DNA of 41,452 nucleotides from Candidatus Vogelbacteria bacterium (lineage in GTDB: Bacteria; Patescibacteriota; Minisyncoccia; Phycocordibacterales; UBA12445). The notes below the pieces were generated by a model. That model worked only from the letters and a program-made list of their open reading frames with translations. It had not been told where the DNA came from and made no database searches. Position numbers and translations under genes: made by a program. The stretch lies in assembly GCA_016201465.1 (NCBI GenBank), contig JACQCV010000018.1, positions 1-41,452 on the forward strand, written 5' to 3'. Shown here one piece after another: positions 6,728 through 14,760 of the stretch. Within the stretch, counting starts at the first letter, position 1. Each line of letters opens with the position of its first letter.

Positions 6728-6796
6728 ATCAGTCTTTTCCTTCGGCCGTTATCCCAGGCCCGTTTAAACCATTTCAATGTTCCAGATTCAAGCGGA

Positions 6797-6825
6797 ATAT
6801 TACTGCTAATCTTTGATATTGTCAA
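6797..6825 (-). promoter_or_regulatory. strong promoter of the four-gene membrane operon
   Basis: TTGACA (6820-6825) and TAATAT (6797-6802) with a 17-bp spacer on the minus strand. The -35 box covers the last codons and stop of rnr. Confidence 0.8.
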
Positions 6826-8714
6826 ACGATCACGAAATCTATCGTACGGCGCTCGAGATTGACCTCGTGGAGTTTTATTTTTACTTCGTCACCGAGGCGG
6901 TAACGCTTCTTTGTGCGTTTGCCGACAAGCGCGAAATTCTTTTTATCAAAAACATAATAATCGTCCTTCATATTTCGGAGTGATACCATACCCTCAGAGA
7001 TTGTCTCTTTAGCTTCGACGAAAAATCCCCATTCGGTGACGCTTGTTATAACACCAGTATAAACAGTTCCAATCTTATCCATGTTGTACTCGATCTGTTT
7101 GTATTTGATCGAAGCCCACTCAGCCTCCATCGCCTTGCGTTCCATTTGTGATGAGTGCATGCAGAGTCTCTCGTATGGATTTTTATCTGGTGATTTGCCC
7201 CCCTCCAAATAATTATTAAGAAGTCTGTGAACCATTATGTCCGGATACCTACGAATTGGCGAGGTGAAATGTGTGTAGCATGGGAAGGCGAGACTGAAGT
7301 GACCAATATTTCTGGTGGTGTATATTGCCTTGGCCATTGAGCGTAAAATTGTTGATTGGACTAGTCTTTCTTCCGGTTTTGCGTCTGCCTGCATGATCAA
7401 GTTGTTTAGTTTTTTGGAACTTAGTAAATTATCTTTTTTATCAAATTTGTAGTTAAAGGTTCGTAGGAATTTTTTTAGTTCGGCTATCTTCTCTTGATTC
7501 GGCAAATCATGAATTCTGTATATGAAAGTATTTGATCCCGGCTTTTGACCGTGCCCCGCTTTATAAAAGACAAATTCTGCAACTTTCTTATTCGCCAGCA
7601 GCATAAACTCTTCGATTAGTTTATGTGAGTCAGTTGCAGTCATCTTAATTATTGCGATCGGCTTTCCTGTCGCATCTAGTTTGAATTTAACGTCGTTACT
7701 TTCAAAATCCATGGAGCCCTTGGCAAATCTTTCATCGCGCAATTTTTTTGCCAGTTTATTGATTTCAAGTAGTTCTTGTGAGAATTCTCCCTTACCCAGG
7801 TCAAGGATCTTGTCGACATCTTCATAGGTAAATCTTTTGTTGGAGTGAATTATTGTTTTGCCGAACCATTTATCAAGAACCTTTGCATTTTTATCCAAAA
7901 TAAATACAGCACTAAAAGTTAGCCTATCTTCATTTGGAACTAAACTACAAACTCCATTCGATAGAACTTCGGGAAGCATTGGGATCGTCCTGTCGACGAG
8001 GTAAACTGAAGTTGCTCTCTCTGCCGCCTCTTGGTCGAGTGCACTACCCGGCTGCACGAAGTATGATACGTCAGCGATATGTATGCCGATTTCGAATCGT
8101 CCATCACCTAGTTCTTTAAATGAAATGGCGTCATCGAAATCCTTTGCATCAGCGGGGTCGATTGTAAAAGTTAAGATATCTCTAAAATCTTTTCTATTTG
8201 ATATTTCTTTCTCGGAGATTTCTTGCTTTGATATTTCTTTGGCTTCGTGTTCGACACCTGTTGGAAAGTTATACTGAATTTTGTGCTCAAACATAATGGT
8301 GTGCATCTCTGTATTATTATCTCCTGCACGGCCAAGATTCTGAACAACTTTACCGGCAAGATCCTTCCAATTTGTAATCTCCACTATAACTCTGTCTCCA
8401 TCTTCAACTCTTGTTTCGGGAGTTTCTTCGATCAAGATGTCTGAATATACTTTGGTATCGTAAGGTTTAAGCCACATATAATTATGGTCGCTCTTAACTG
8501 TACCGGTGAACTGCTTTTTGGCGCGCTCTAATATTCTAACTACCTTTTTGCCATTTACCTCTACTTTGTCACCATTCAATGCCGTTGCAAGATCATCACT
8601 TTCGATAAATAGTTCATCTTCTCTTTTTACACTGTCCTCACGCAAAAAATATCCGCCCCTTTTTGAGGCGAGACTTAATCGGCCTACTAAATTTTGATTT
8701 TTATGTTTTAACAC
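6822..8714 (-). CDS. rnr: ribonuclease R (RNase II/VacB family)
   Basis: A 630-residue 3'-5' exoribonuclease that degrades structured RNA. An N-terminal OB/cold-shock region is followed by the RNB catalytic domain with IDPADAKDFDDAIS (D186, D192, D194, D195), the channel motif HFTSPIRRYPDIMVHR, and a C-terminal S1 domain (GTVYTGVITSVTEWGFFVEA). It is shorter than E. coli RNase R (about 800), missing the helix-turn-helix N-terminus and the basic tail. Start GTG 8714 has no proper ribosome site, but TTTAAT lies six bases upstream, so the mRNA may be leaderless. It is divergent from the cyclophilin gene with only 54 bp between them. Confidence 0.93.
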   Translation of the reverse strand: MLKHKNQNLVGRLSLASKRGGYFLREDSVKREDELFIESDDLATALNGDKVEVNGKKVVRILERAKKQFTGTVKSDHNYMWLKPYDTKVYSDILIEETPETRVEDGDRVIVEITNWKDLAGKVVQNLGRAGDNNTEMHTIMFEHKIQYNFPTGVEHEAKEISKQEISEKEISNRKDFRDILTFTIDPADAKDFDDAISFKELGDGRFEIGIHIADVSYFVQPGSALDQEAAERATSVYLVDRTIPMLPEVLSNGVCSLVPNEDRLTFSAVFILDKNAKVLDKWFGKTIIHSNKRFTYEDVDKILDLGKGEFSQELLEINKLAKKLRDERFAKGSMDFESNDVKFKLDATGKPIAIIKMTATDSHKLIEEFMLLANKKVAEFVFYKAGHGQKPGSNTFIYRIHDLPNQEKIAELKKFLRTFNYKFDKKDNLLSSKKLNNLIMQADAKPEERLVQSTILRSMAKAIYTTRNIGHFSLAFPCYTHFTSPIRRYPDIMVHRLLNNYLEGGKSPDKNPYERLCMHSSQMERKAMEAEWASIKYKQIEYNMDKIGTVYTGVITSVTEWGFFVEAKETISEGMVSLRNMKDDYYVFDKKNFALVGKRTKKRYRLGDEVKIKLHEVNLERRTIDFVIV

Positions 8715-8720
8715 CTTATA

Positions 8721-8726
8721 ATTAAA
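8721..8726 (-). promoter_or_regulatory. possible -10 box for leaderless rnr
   Basis: TTTAAT on the minus strand, six bases before GTG 8714, matching the spacing seen at other leaderless genes here. Confidence 0.35.
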
Positions 8727-8768
8727 TAAATAAGCTATTAACAGCTAAATATTATCACTTTTGAGAGT

Positions 8769-9443
8769 ATGAAACAAGATTATGGATTTTCGTTTTGGAT
8801 AGTTGTTATCGTTAGTTTGGGTTTTTTAATAGCATTTGGTTTTGCGTTATTTAAAATATTTAATATGACAGATGAAAATAAAGTACAAAATAGTACGTTA
8901 ATCACACCTGAAACTAAAGAGGTTGTGAAAGAGGAGACTGCCAATAACACAACGTCTAAGGCTAATGTGGTTGTAATTAAAACAAGTATGGGCAATGTCA
9001 AGTTAGAGCTTTATCCAGAGAAGGCGCCGCTCACGGTTGAAAATTTTTTGAAGCTATCCAAGTCTGCCTTTTACGAAGGTACGAAATTTCACAGAGTGAT
9101 CAAAGATTTTATGATTCAGGGTGGAGATCCAAATAGCAAGAATGCTGATTGGTCAACTCACGGTATGGGTGGTCCAGGGTATCAATTTAAAGATGAGATC
9201 AATGACATCAAGTTGGTTGCTGGTGTTTTGGCTATGGCTAACTCGGGACCAGATACAAATGGGAGTCAATTCTTCATTGTTACAGCTCCCGCAACTCCGT
9301 GGCTTGATGGCAGGCATACGGCCTTTGGGCGTGTTGTAGAGGGCATGGATGTCGTTCGTGCGATTGAGAACGTAGAAGTCGATCACGTCCGTGGTGATCA
9401 TCCGATCAAAGATATTGTGGTGGAGAAGGTCATCGCGGAGTAG
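8769..9443 (+). CDS. membrane-anchored cyclophilin-type peptidyl-prolyl isomerase
   Basis: A 224-residue protein with one N-terminal membrane anchor (residues 9-31, FWIVVIVSLGFLIAFGFALF), a 35-residue linker and a full cyclophilin domain from about 66. The active-site residues are present in FHRVIKDFMIQGGD (R109, F114, Q117), with NSGPDTNGSQFFI and WLDGRHTAFGRV further on. It catalyses proline cis-trans isomerisation and the anchor places it outside the membrane, so it should help fold exported proteins. GAGAG stands just before ATG 8769. It is divergent from rnr. Confidence 0.92.
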   Translation: MKQDYGFSFWIVVIVSLGFLIAFGFALFKIFNMTDENKVQNSTLITPETKEVVKEETANNTTSKANVVVIKTSMGNVKLELYPEKAPLTVENFLKLSKSAFYEGTKFHRVIKDFMIQGGDPNSKNADWSTHGMGGPGYQFKDEINDIKLVAGVLAMANSGPDTNGSQFFIVTAPATPWLDGRHTAFGRVVEGMDVVRAIENVEVDHVRGDHPIKDIVVEKVIAE

Positions 9444-9486
9444 TATTAAAGTGTAGTATATTTAGTTTAAGAGAGGAGGTGGTGTT

Positions 9487-9735
9487 GTGAAAACTAAGGT
9501 AGCTCGGGTTGTGGTTTGGTTTAAGGAAGGAACTACGGTTGATCAGATTAGAGATCTCTTTGCTGGGCTGCGTTCTAATGGAATTATTTTTCTACCGACA
9601 GGTGGTCTATCTATAGAGGGAGATCCTGAGATTGTCCCGAATGTTATAGTTCCTAATGGGGAAGAACAGTATTGGGTTGGTAAGCTTAGACTCAGCAATA
9701 TTGTAGAACGTGCAGAGGCCTACAAGGATATCTAG
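9487..9735 (+). CDS. small hypothetical protein
   Basis: An 82-residue soluble protein, likely alpha/beta (VARVVVWFKEGTTVDQIRDLFAGLR, then IIFLPTGGLSIEGDP, IVPNVIVPNGEEQYWVGKLRL). GTG 9487 follows GAGAGGAGG. It lies 43 bp after the cyclophilin gene and ends with a clear terminator, so it may be the second gene of that operon or a separate unit. I do not recognise the family. Confidence 0.68.
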   Translation: MKTKVARVVVWFKEGTTVDQIRDLFAGLRSNGIIFLPTGGLSIEGDPEIVPNVIVPNGEEQYWVGKLRLSNIVERAEAYKDI

Positions 9736-9746
9736 AGTCAAGTTCG

Positions 9747-9780
9747 GCCCGGTGTGATTTAGTTCGCGCCGGGCTTTTTT
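9747..9780 (+). terminator. Rho-independent terminator
   Basis: Stem GCCCGG (9747-9752) with CCGGGC (9769-9774), followed by six T. Confidence 0.85.
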
Positions 9781-9810
9781 CTATAAAAGTTTCGAAACAT
9801 AAAGAAAGAA

Positions 9811-9839
9811 TTGACATAGTTAGTCTTGTCTGGTAGTGT
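9811..9839 (+). promoter_or_regulatory. promoter of the 9904 gene
   Basis: TTGACA (9811-9816) and TAGTGT (9834-9839) with a 17-bp spacer; the leader is about 58 nt. Confidence 0.6.
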
Positions 9840-9903
9840 CATTAAAGTAAATAATTAGTACATTGATTTAATCGGCTTCGCAACTGCGAGGTGAGGAGGA
9901 TTA

Positions 9904-10353
9904 ATGAGCGATCAAGAAGTTTTGAGGAAGAGTATTGTCGATAAGATCAAGAAGGCTAATCCGTTGATGGAGATGTATATTAGCGACTCTTTGAGTAGTG
10001 GTTGGGTGGGCTACAATCCTGAAATGTATACAACGTCGGCGGTTTTAGAAGGTTCTGGTAAGTATCATGGCTGGCGTGATGAAGACAAGGCGTTCTACCA
10101 TATTCCTAGTTTTGGATTTAAGTTCACACTTACCAGAATGGTCAGCTCGCCTTGCACTTATGGGGATAGGGCAAGCAATATCGTGGCGATGAAATCGTCT
10201 GGTGTGCACACCATTGTGGATGATAATCGCCTGGGTGATGTCACGGTGAACTTGAGTCTTCCAGACAAGTTGAGTTTCTCGACGCGGTTCGTTCGGAAGA
10301 TAGGTTTGCTCCGTATAAAGTTGAAGCTGACCAGTTTCTTAAAGACAAGATGA
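9904..10353 (+). CDS. hypothetical protein, probable 5' part of a frameshifted gene
   Basis: A 149-residue frame starting ATG 9904 after GAGGAGG. I do not recognise the family. Up to about residue 122 (VTVNLSLPDK) the composition is normal; the last 25 residues (SFSTRFVRKIGLLRIKLKLTSF) lack acidic residues and look like an out-of-frame reading. Over the same bases, the frame of the next gene is open from 10239 and reads QVEFLDAVRSEDRFAPYKVE, which looks like genuine protein. The natural reading is one gene of about 317 residues (9904-10856) with a single base missing near 10268, or a sequencing error. Two coupled genes (ATGA at 10350) remain possible. Confidence 0.6.
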   Translation: MSDQEVLRKSIVDKIKKANPLMEMYISDSLSSGWVGYNPEMYTTSAVLEGSGKYHGWRDEDKAFYHIPSFGFKFTLTRMVSSPCTYGDRASNIVAMKSSGVHTIVDDNRLGDVTVNLSLPDKLSFSTRFVRKIGLLRIKLKLTSFLKTR

Positions 10354-10856
10354 AGTCTTGCTATTCTCTGACGATTGAGATCCGCGCTTCTCGCGACAGA
10401 ATTCATGTTGGAACATATGACGCTTCGAAGATTGATGTCGAGAATTTGATTTCTTCCTTTATTGACATCTTCAATCAAGGTTCACCAGCCCTAGACGATC
10501 TTAAATCACTTTATCAGGAAACTGATGTTGATGGCGTTCGGCTTTGGGTCGATAGAGGACTCCAGTCTCCAGCTTACTATGCGATGAGTCAGAAGCTTCG
10601 TCGCAAGATGCTCGACAAAGTGATCGAGATACTAAAAGTACATGGCGTAAAGTATCATAAGAATTGGGGGCCACTGGGCGGGTTCTTGGAATTGCTCGGA
10701 GAGTCGCTAGCTGAGGTCGGGCCTCTCATGGCAATCCCTGCGATGGTTATTTATCCTTTCTACTGGCTTAGAGAGAACTTGTTCAAGGAGAAGCGAAGAC
10801 AAGAACGGCTTGAGGAGTATAAGAAAGAGTTAGGGCGAAACGGTAAGTTGAAGTAG
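10350..10856 (+). CDS. hypothetical protein, probable 3' part of a frameshifted gene
   Basis: A 168-residue frame from ATG 10350, which overlaps the preceding stop by four bases and has no ribosome site of its own. It reads as an alpha/beta region (SLTIEIRASRDRIHVGTYDA), a helical region (KLRRKMLDKVIEILKVHGVKY), one hydrophobic segment (GPLMAIPAMVIYPFYWL) and a charged tail (KEKRRQERLEEYKKELGRN). The same frame is open upstream to 10239 with plausible coding sequence, so it is probably the remainder of the 9904 gene. The hydrophobic segment suggests membrane contact. No family recognised. Confidence 0.6.
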   Translation: MKSCYSLTIEIRASRDRIHVGTYDASKIDVENLISSFIDIFNQGSPALDDLKSLYQETDVDGVRLWVDRGLQSPAYYAMSQKLRRKMLDKVIEILKVHGVKYHKNWGPLGGFLELLGESLAEVGPLMAIPAMVIYPFYWLRENLFKEKRRQERLEEYKKELGRNGKLK

Positions 10857-10870
10857 GTTATTTAATTTGG

Positions 10871-10897
10871 CCACTATGCACGGCATGGTGGTTTTTT
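10871..10897 (+). terminator. Rho-independent terminator
   Basis: Stem CCACTATGC (10871-10879) with GCATGGTGG (10883-10891), one G/T pair, then six T. Confidence 0.85.
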
Positions 10898-10916
10898 AAT
10901 TTTTCATCGCTTTTGT

Positions 10917-10922
10917 TATAAT
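10917..10922 (+). promoter_or_regulatory. -10 box for a leaderless mRNA
   Basis: TATAAT exactly six bases before ATG 10929; no ribosome binding site is possible in between. Confidence 0.65.
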
Positions 10923-10928
10923 AAAACA

Positions 10929-11171
10929 ATGCAGAAAAAATTCACAGCTAGGGAAACTTTCGCGGAAATACAAAAATTAAAAGACAATGAGGACGCAGAT
11001 ATTTTAAAACTTTTAAACAAGGAAGGTGGGCCTATTAATGAGAGCCTAAGTCCAGAACTCAAAAAAACTTTACAAGGGTTGAAGAGAGCACACGACGAGG
11101 CAAAAGATCATACTGAAGTTCAAACAGCTTTGGATAAATTAAGAGAGAGAACATCTAAAAAGCCATATTAA
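10929..11171 (+). CDS. small charged helical protein, unknown
   Basis: An 80-residue, highly charged protein predicted to be mainly helical (FTARETFAEIQKLKDNEDAD, LSPELKKTLQGLKRAHDEAK, HTEVQTALDKLRER). No cysteines, signal or membrane span. It starts at ATG 10929, six bases after TATAAT, so the mRNA is probably leaderless. It stands alone between a terminator and a 200-bp spacer. Function unknown; helix-rich proteins of this size often bind proteins or nucleic acid, but nothing here shows which. Confidence 0.65.
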   Translation: MQKKFTARETFAEIQKLKDNEDADILKLLNKEGGPINESLSPELKKTLQGLKRAHDEAKDHTEVQTALDKLRERTSKKPY

Positions 11172-11373
11172 AAAAGACCTTGAGGATTCTCACGGCTTGC
11201 TCTTGATTGCTGTCATGAAACACATAGCAGCTTTTTGCTTGAAAGTTGAGAATTCTTAGAGATTTTTCTATTAACTAGACAAAATCTAGTTCAAGTGATA
11301 GAACTATTTAAGATTTAACAATATAGTACTGGTAATGTGAAGCTTAATATATGATGCGGGCAAGGAGGAAAAT
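11172..11373 (+). other. 202-bp spacer before the prolyl oligopeptidase
   Basis: I see no gene. It holds a perfect hairpin AACTAGA-caaaa-TCTAGTT (11273-11291), a possible operator or weak RNA stem, an AT-rich stretch with TATAGT near 11320, and a strong GCAAGGAGG ribosome site just before ATG 11374. Confidence 0.5.
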
Positions 11374-13434
11374 ATGATTAGCTATCCGAAAACAAGAAAG
11401 TGTGACACTGTCGACAACCTTCACGGCACGATAGTGCCTGATCCTTATCGATGGCTTGAAGATAAGAGCGGTGAAAAGGATATGTGGATCGAGGAGCAAG
11501 ATAACCTGACGCGAAGAGTGATCACCGAGGCAGCGCCATTTAGAGACCGACTCAGAGATAAGTTCATCTCAATGAGTAGGGTTGAGTCTATGGGCATGCC
11601 GATTACGAAATGCGGGAGGTATTTCTTTGGTAAACGGCAACCGAATCAGGAACTCGGAGTGGCGTATGTTCAAATGAAAAAGGATAGCCAGCCCGAGGTC
11701 CTTCTTGATCCGAATAGTTGGAGTGAAGATCACAAAGTCACTCTCGCTGGTTGGACTGTATCACCCAAAGGAAATTTTGTGGCGTATCGGGTGTCCTCTT
11801 CGGGAAATGATAAGGCGTGTATAAGGATCAAGGATGTTTGTACGAAGGATGACCTTATAGACTTTATTCCCGACGAATTATATCCGACGCTTTGTGATTG
11901 GGACAGGGAAGAGACTGGGTTTTGGTATCGGCGGCGATATTTGGATGTCGTTCCCGAAGGCGAAGAGAAGCAGCATCAGAAGGTCTTCTTTCATCGTTTG
12001 GGCGATGATTATCGAAACGATGAGATTGTTTTCAGTGAGAACGCGGATAAGCAGGACCTTCTTTATGTAAGTGTCTCGGACTGTAGCCGATATCTTTTTT
12101 ATTGGCATGTATTTTCTTCGCGCGGTGATGAGTCAAAAAGTCTTTATCTTTTCGATCGACAAAATCCTTCAAGAGGTTTGATACCAATTGTCGTTGAGAC
12201 AGAAGATGAGATCGATCCTGAGATCGAGGGTGGGTGGCTTTTTTGCAAGACAAATGTTAACGCCCCTCATGGTATGATCATGAAGGTTCGGTTGCCCGAT
12301 GTTATTAGCGGCAACTTTAGTTGGACGAAGATCGTACCCGAGTCGTCGACAAAGGTTATGACTGGTTACAGTATTGTTGAAGATGAACTGTACGTTGAAT
12401 ACATGGAGAACGTGAGTTCTAAAATCGAGATATTTGATTTCGATGGGACTCATTTGAGGGAACTCGCCTTGCCACCCTGTTCAACGTGGACAGGGATTAG
12501 TCACGAAAAGGGTAGCAATGAGATGTTCTATGGGTATTGCAACTTTTTTGTTCGCCACGATATCTTCCGAATGAATTTAGGCACAGGACAAACAAGCCTC
12601 TTTTATCGTCACAGTGGAGGTTTGGATCCAGAAAGATTTGAGGCTAATCAGGTGTGGTTCACATCTAAAGATGGAACAAGAGTGCCTATGTTTATAATCA
12701 ATAAGAAGGGCGTACCTCTTGATGGTAATCGGCCGACACTTCTGTATGGTTATGGAGGATTCAGAATATCCGAGGTCCCTGCATTCAGTTCAACCCGACT
12801 CCCACTTCTTGAGGCCGGTGGCGTGTATGCAATCGCGAATCTTCGAGGAGGATCAGAGTTCGGTGATGAGTGGTTCAAGAGTGGAATTCTCGAGAAGAAA
12901 CAGAATGTCTTTGATGATTTTATCGCAGCAGCGGAATTCTTGATTTCCGCAGGATACACTTCAACACAGAAGCTTGCGATCTATGGTTGGAGCAACGGAG
13001 GTCTTCTGACCAGTGCTTGCGTTCTTCAGCGACCCACTCTTTACAAGGCGGTTATTGTTGGAGCACCGGTTGCAGACATGATGAGGTACCATAAGTTCGA
13101 TGGCGGATACTATTGGGTTGATAATTATGGTAATCCAGAAAATCCGGAACATTTCCCATTTATGATCAAGTATAGTCCAGTTCACAATGTTAAGACTGGA
13201 GAGAGATATCCAGCAACATTGGTTGTTACCGCAGATGGAGATGATCGTACCCACCCTATGCATGCCTTTAAGTTTGGAGCCGCAATGCAGGAGGCTAACG
13301 CATCTTCTAATCCTGTACTTATGTTGATTGAGAGGAAGGCCGGTCACGGTGGTGCGGCCTCAGTGTCGAATTCTGCAGAGCAGAGCGCCGATATCTGGTC
13401 GTTCATCTTTTGGCAACTTGGTGTCGACTTCTAA
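11374..13434 (+). CDS. prolyl oligopeptidase (S9A serine peptidase)
   Basis: A 686-residue cytosolic-type prolyl oligopeptidase, which cuts short peptides after proline. The N-terminus has the family sequence DPYRWLEDKSGEKDMWIEEQ, followed by a beta-propeller region to about residue 430 and an alpha/beta hydrolase domain. The catalytic triad is visible: S540 in YGWSNGGLL, D623 in ADGDDRTHP and H658 in KAGHGG. The nucleophile context is GWSNGG where the family usually has GGSNGG. No signal peptide. It is likely to supply amino acids or turn over peptides. Compared with the core genes here its codons look more GC-rich, which could mean transfer. AAGGAGG precedes the start; a bidirectional terminator follows. 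Confidence 0.93.
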   Translation: MISYPKTRKCDTVDNLHGTIVPDPYRWLEDKSGEKDMWIEEQDNLTRRVITEAAPFRDRLRDKFISMSRVESMGMPITKCGRYFFGKRQPNQELGVAYVQMKKDSQPEVLLDPNSWSEDHKVTLAGWTVSPKGNFVAYRVSSSGNDKACIRIKDVCTKDDLIDFIPDELYPTLCDWDREETGFWYRRRYLDVVPEGEEKQHQKVFFHRLGDDYRNDEIVFSENADKQDLLYVSVSDCSRYLFYWHVFSSRGDESKSLYLFDRQNPSRGLIPIVVETEDEIDPEIEGGWLFCKTNVNAPHGMIMKVRLPDVISGNFSWTKIVPESSTKVMTGYSIVEDELYVEYMENVSSKIEIFDFDGTHLRELALPPCSTWTGISHEKGSNEMFYGYCNFFVRHDIFRMNLGTGQTSLFYRHSGGLDPERFEANQVWFTSKDGTRVPMFIINKKGVPLDGNRPTLLYGYGGFRISEVPAFSSTRLPLLEAGGVYAIANLRGGSEFGDEWFKSGILEKKQNVFDDFIAAAEFLISAGYTSTQKLAIYGWSNGGLLTSACVLQRPTLYKAVIVGAPVADMMRYHKFDGGYYWVDNYGNPENPEHFPFMIKYSPVHNVKTGERYPATLVVTADGDDRTHPMHAFKFGAAMQEANASSNPVLMLIERKAGHGGAASVSNSAEQSADIWSFIFWQLGVDF

Positions 13435-13442
13435 TATGTAAA

Positions 13443-13476
13443 AAACACCCTGGTCTTTTGGACCAGGGATTTTTTT
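13443..13476. terminator. bidirectional terminator
   Basis: Stem CCCTGGTC (13448-13455) with GACCAGGG (13461-13468); seven T follow on the plus strand and six on the minus strand. It separates two convergent genes. Confidence 0.88.
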
Positions 13477-13482
13477 GTGGTT

Positions 13483-13944
13483 TCAGATGAAGACCATCTT
13501 CATCTTGCCTAGGATTTTGATATCTTCTGCCAAAACTATACAATTGAAGCAGCCGGACATGTAGAAGTCGATGATCTCTTCGCTAGGATCGTATGTACCT
13601 TCCGAACTGAGTCGTCTAGCTGTAATGTGCCAGCCGTCAGGCCACGGATCTCTGGGGTTGGTGTCTCCACCGTCCATTCGAGCATCTTCGACGACAAACT
13701 TGGCAGAGCCACGGTTCTTGTCAAATCTGCCGAGCTCTATGGTGCGTTCCTTTGGTGGTATCCTGCCGGTTTTGGCTGTAATTGCGAGACGATCTTCCTC
13801 GGAGAGGCGATATCTCATGGGGTATCCGGTAGTTTTGCCGTCAACAGTAATCTCCTCTCGATTCTCGCTCGTTAGATAACCGTATGCGAACTTCGAGGAG
13901 GTGATTACGTCACCTTTAACAGGAAAACTATTTTTATTATTCAC
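13483..13944 (-). CDS. hypothetical protein
   Basis: A 153-residue soluble protein that I do not recognise. It is rich in charged residues and turns (YGYLTSENREEITVDGKTTGYP, RIPPKERTIELGRFDKNRGSAKF) with a C-terminal hydrophobic strand region (YMSGCFNCIVLAEDIKILGKMKMVFI). It contains PRDPWPDGWHITARRLSSEG, a Trp/Pro-rich stretch that might mark a fold core. GTG 13944 follows AAGGGAGA. It has a good promoter and an operator-like palindrome, so it is probably regulated, and stands alone between two terminators. Confidence 0.65.
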   Translation of the reverse strand: MNNKNSFPVKGDVITSSKFAYGYLTSENREEITVDGKTTGYPMRYRLSEEDRLAITAKTGRIPPKERTIELGRFDKNRGSAKFVVEDARMDGGDTNPRDPWPDGWHITARRLSSEGTYDPSEEIIDFYMSGCFNCIVLAEDIKILGKMKMVFI

Positions 13945-13981
13945 CGTTTTTCTCCCTTCATAACTTGTAAATGAACGTTAT

Positions 13982-13996
13982 TAACACTATGTGTTA
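13982..13996. promoter_or_regulatory. operator-like palindrome
   Basis: Perfect palindrome TAACAC-TAT-GTGTTA just downstream of the expected start site of the minus-strand promoter at 14008-14036, a usual place for a repressor site. Confidence 0.45.
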
Positions 13997-14007
13997 TATC
14001 TACACTA

Positions 14008-14036
14008 AGTATATACCACCTTGTTTTTATTGTTAA
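14008..14036 (-). promoter_or_regulatory. promoter of the 13944 gene
   Basis: Minus strand TTAACA (14031-14036) and TATACT (14008-14013) with a 17-bp spacer. Confidence 0.65.
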
Positions 14037-14062
14037 GGCTTTTTGATTAGCCAAACCTAAGT

Positions 14063-14068
14063 TATAAT
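14063..14068 (+). promoter_or_regulatory. -10 box for a leaderless mRNA
   Basis: TATAAT exactly six bases before ATG 14075. Confidence 0.65.
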
Positions 14069-14074
14069 TCACTC

Positions 14075-14719
14075 ATGAAAACGGTCTATTTCATTCGGCA
14101 TGGCGAGAGTGAAAGTAATACTGCTGGTGTGACATCGCAAATTCATTCACCATTAACCAAGAAGGGGAGAGAACAAGCTGAGTTTGCTGCCGAGAGAGCG
14201 AATAGGCTACCTGTCGACTTAATGATTTCAAGTACACAATCAAGAGCCAAAGAGACAGCGGTAATAATTTCTGAAAAGATTGGAAAACCGATTACGTTCT
14301 CCGATCTGTTTGTTGAAAGACGACGTCCGACTGAGATGCGCGGGTCGAAACCCGGTGATCCACATTGGGATAGAATTCAAAAGTTAGTTAAAACGAATTT
14401 TGATAATCCTGGAGTCCATATTTCGGATGAGGAAAATTTTCACGACCTAGTAACAAGGGCCAAAAAAGCGCTGGCCTTTTTGGAGGGTCAAAAAGAGGAA
14501 TCAATCCTTGTGGTTTCTCACGGATATTTTTTAAAAATTATCGCAAATTATATTTTTCTTGGTGACGATCTAACGGCCGCACAGTTTTTAAAAATTGGAT
14601 CAAAGATGGAAATGGAAAATACCGGCCTGACAGTTATTAGTCGAGGATTTGATAATTTTGATACCTCCGGCACTGGATGGAAGCTTTGGATACGGAACGA
14701 TCACGCGCATTTAGGATAA
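14075..14719 (+). CDS. histidine phosphatase family protein (phosphoglycerate-mutase-like)
   Basis: A 214-residue protein of the histidine phosphatase clan. The phospho-accepting motif is FIRHGESESN (R8, H9, E11); the second catalytic His is in VVSHGYFLK (H149). MISSTQSRAKETAVII is the usual helix after the first motif, and SPLTKKGREQAE also fits. The substrate is unknown: members act on phosphoglycerate, alpha-ribazole phosphate, nucleotides or proteins. The sequence around FVERRRPTEMRG does not point to a true glycolytic mutase. TATAAT six bases before ATG 14075 suggests a leaderless mRNA. Confidence 0.87.
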   Translation: MKTVYFIRHGESESNTAGVTSQIHSPLTKKGREQAEFAAERANRLPVDLMISSTQSRAKETAVIISEKIGKPITFSDLFVERRRPTEMRGSKPGDPHWDRIQKLVKTNFDNPGVHISDEENFHDLVTRAKKALAFLEGQKEESILVVSHGYFLKIIANYIFLGDDLTAAQFLKIGSKMEMENTGLTVISRGFDNFDTSGTGWKLWIRNDHAHLG

Positions 14720-14744
14720 AAAATATCCCGTCTAGTGGCGGGAT
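14719..14744 (-). terminator. terminator of the 15519 gene
   Basis: Stem ATCCCG (14725-14730) with CGGGAT (14739-14744). On the minus strand it is followed by ATTTTTTAT. On the plus strand only a weak T-rich stretch follows. Confidence 0.7.
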
Positions 14745-14760
14745 TGTCTTATTTGTATAT

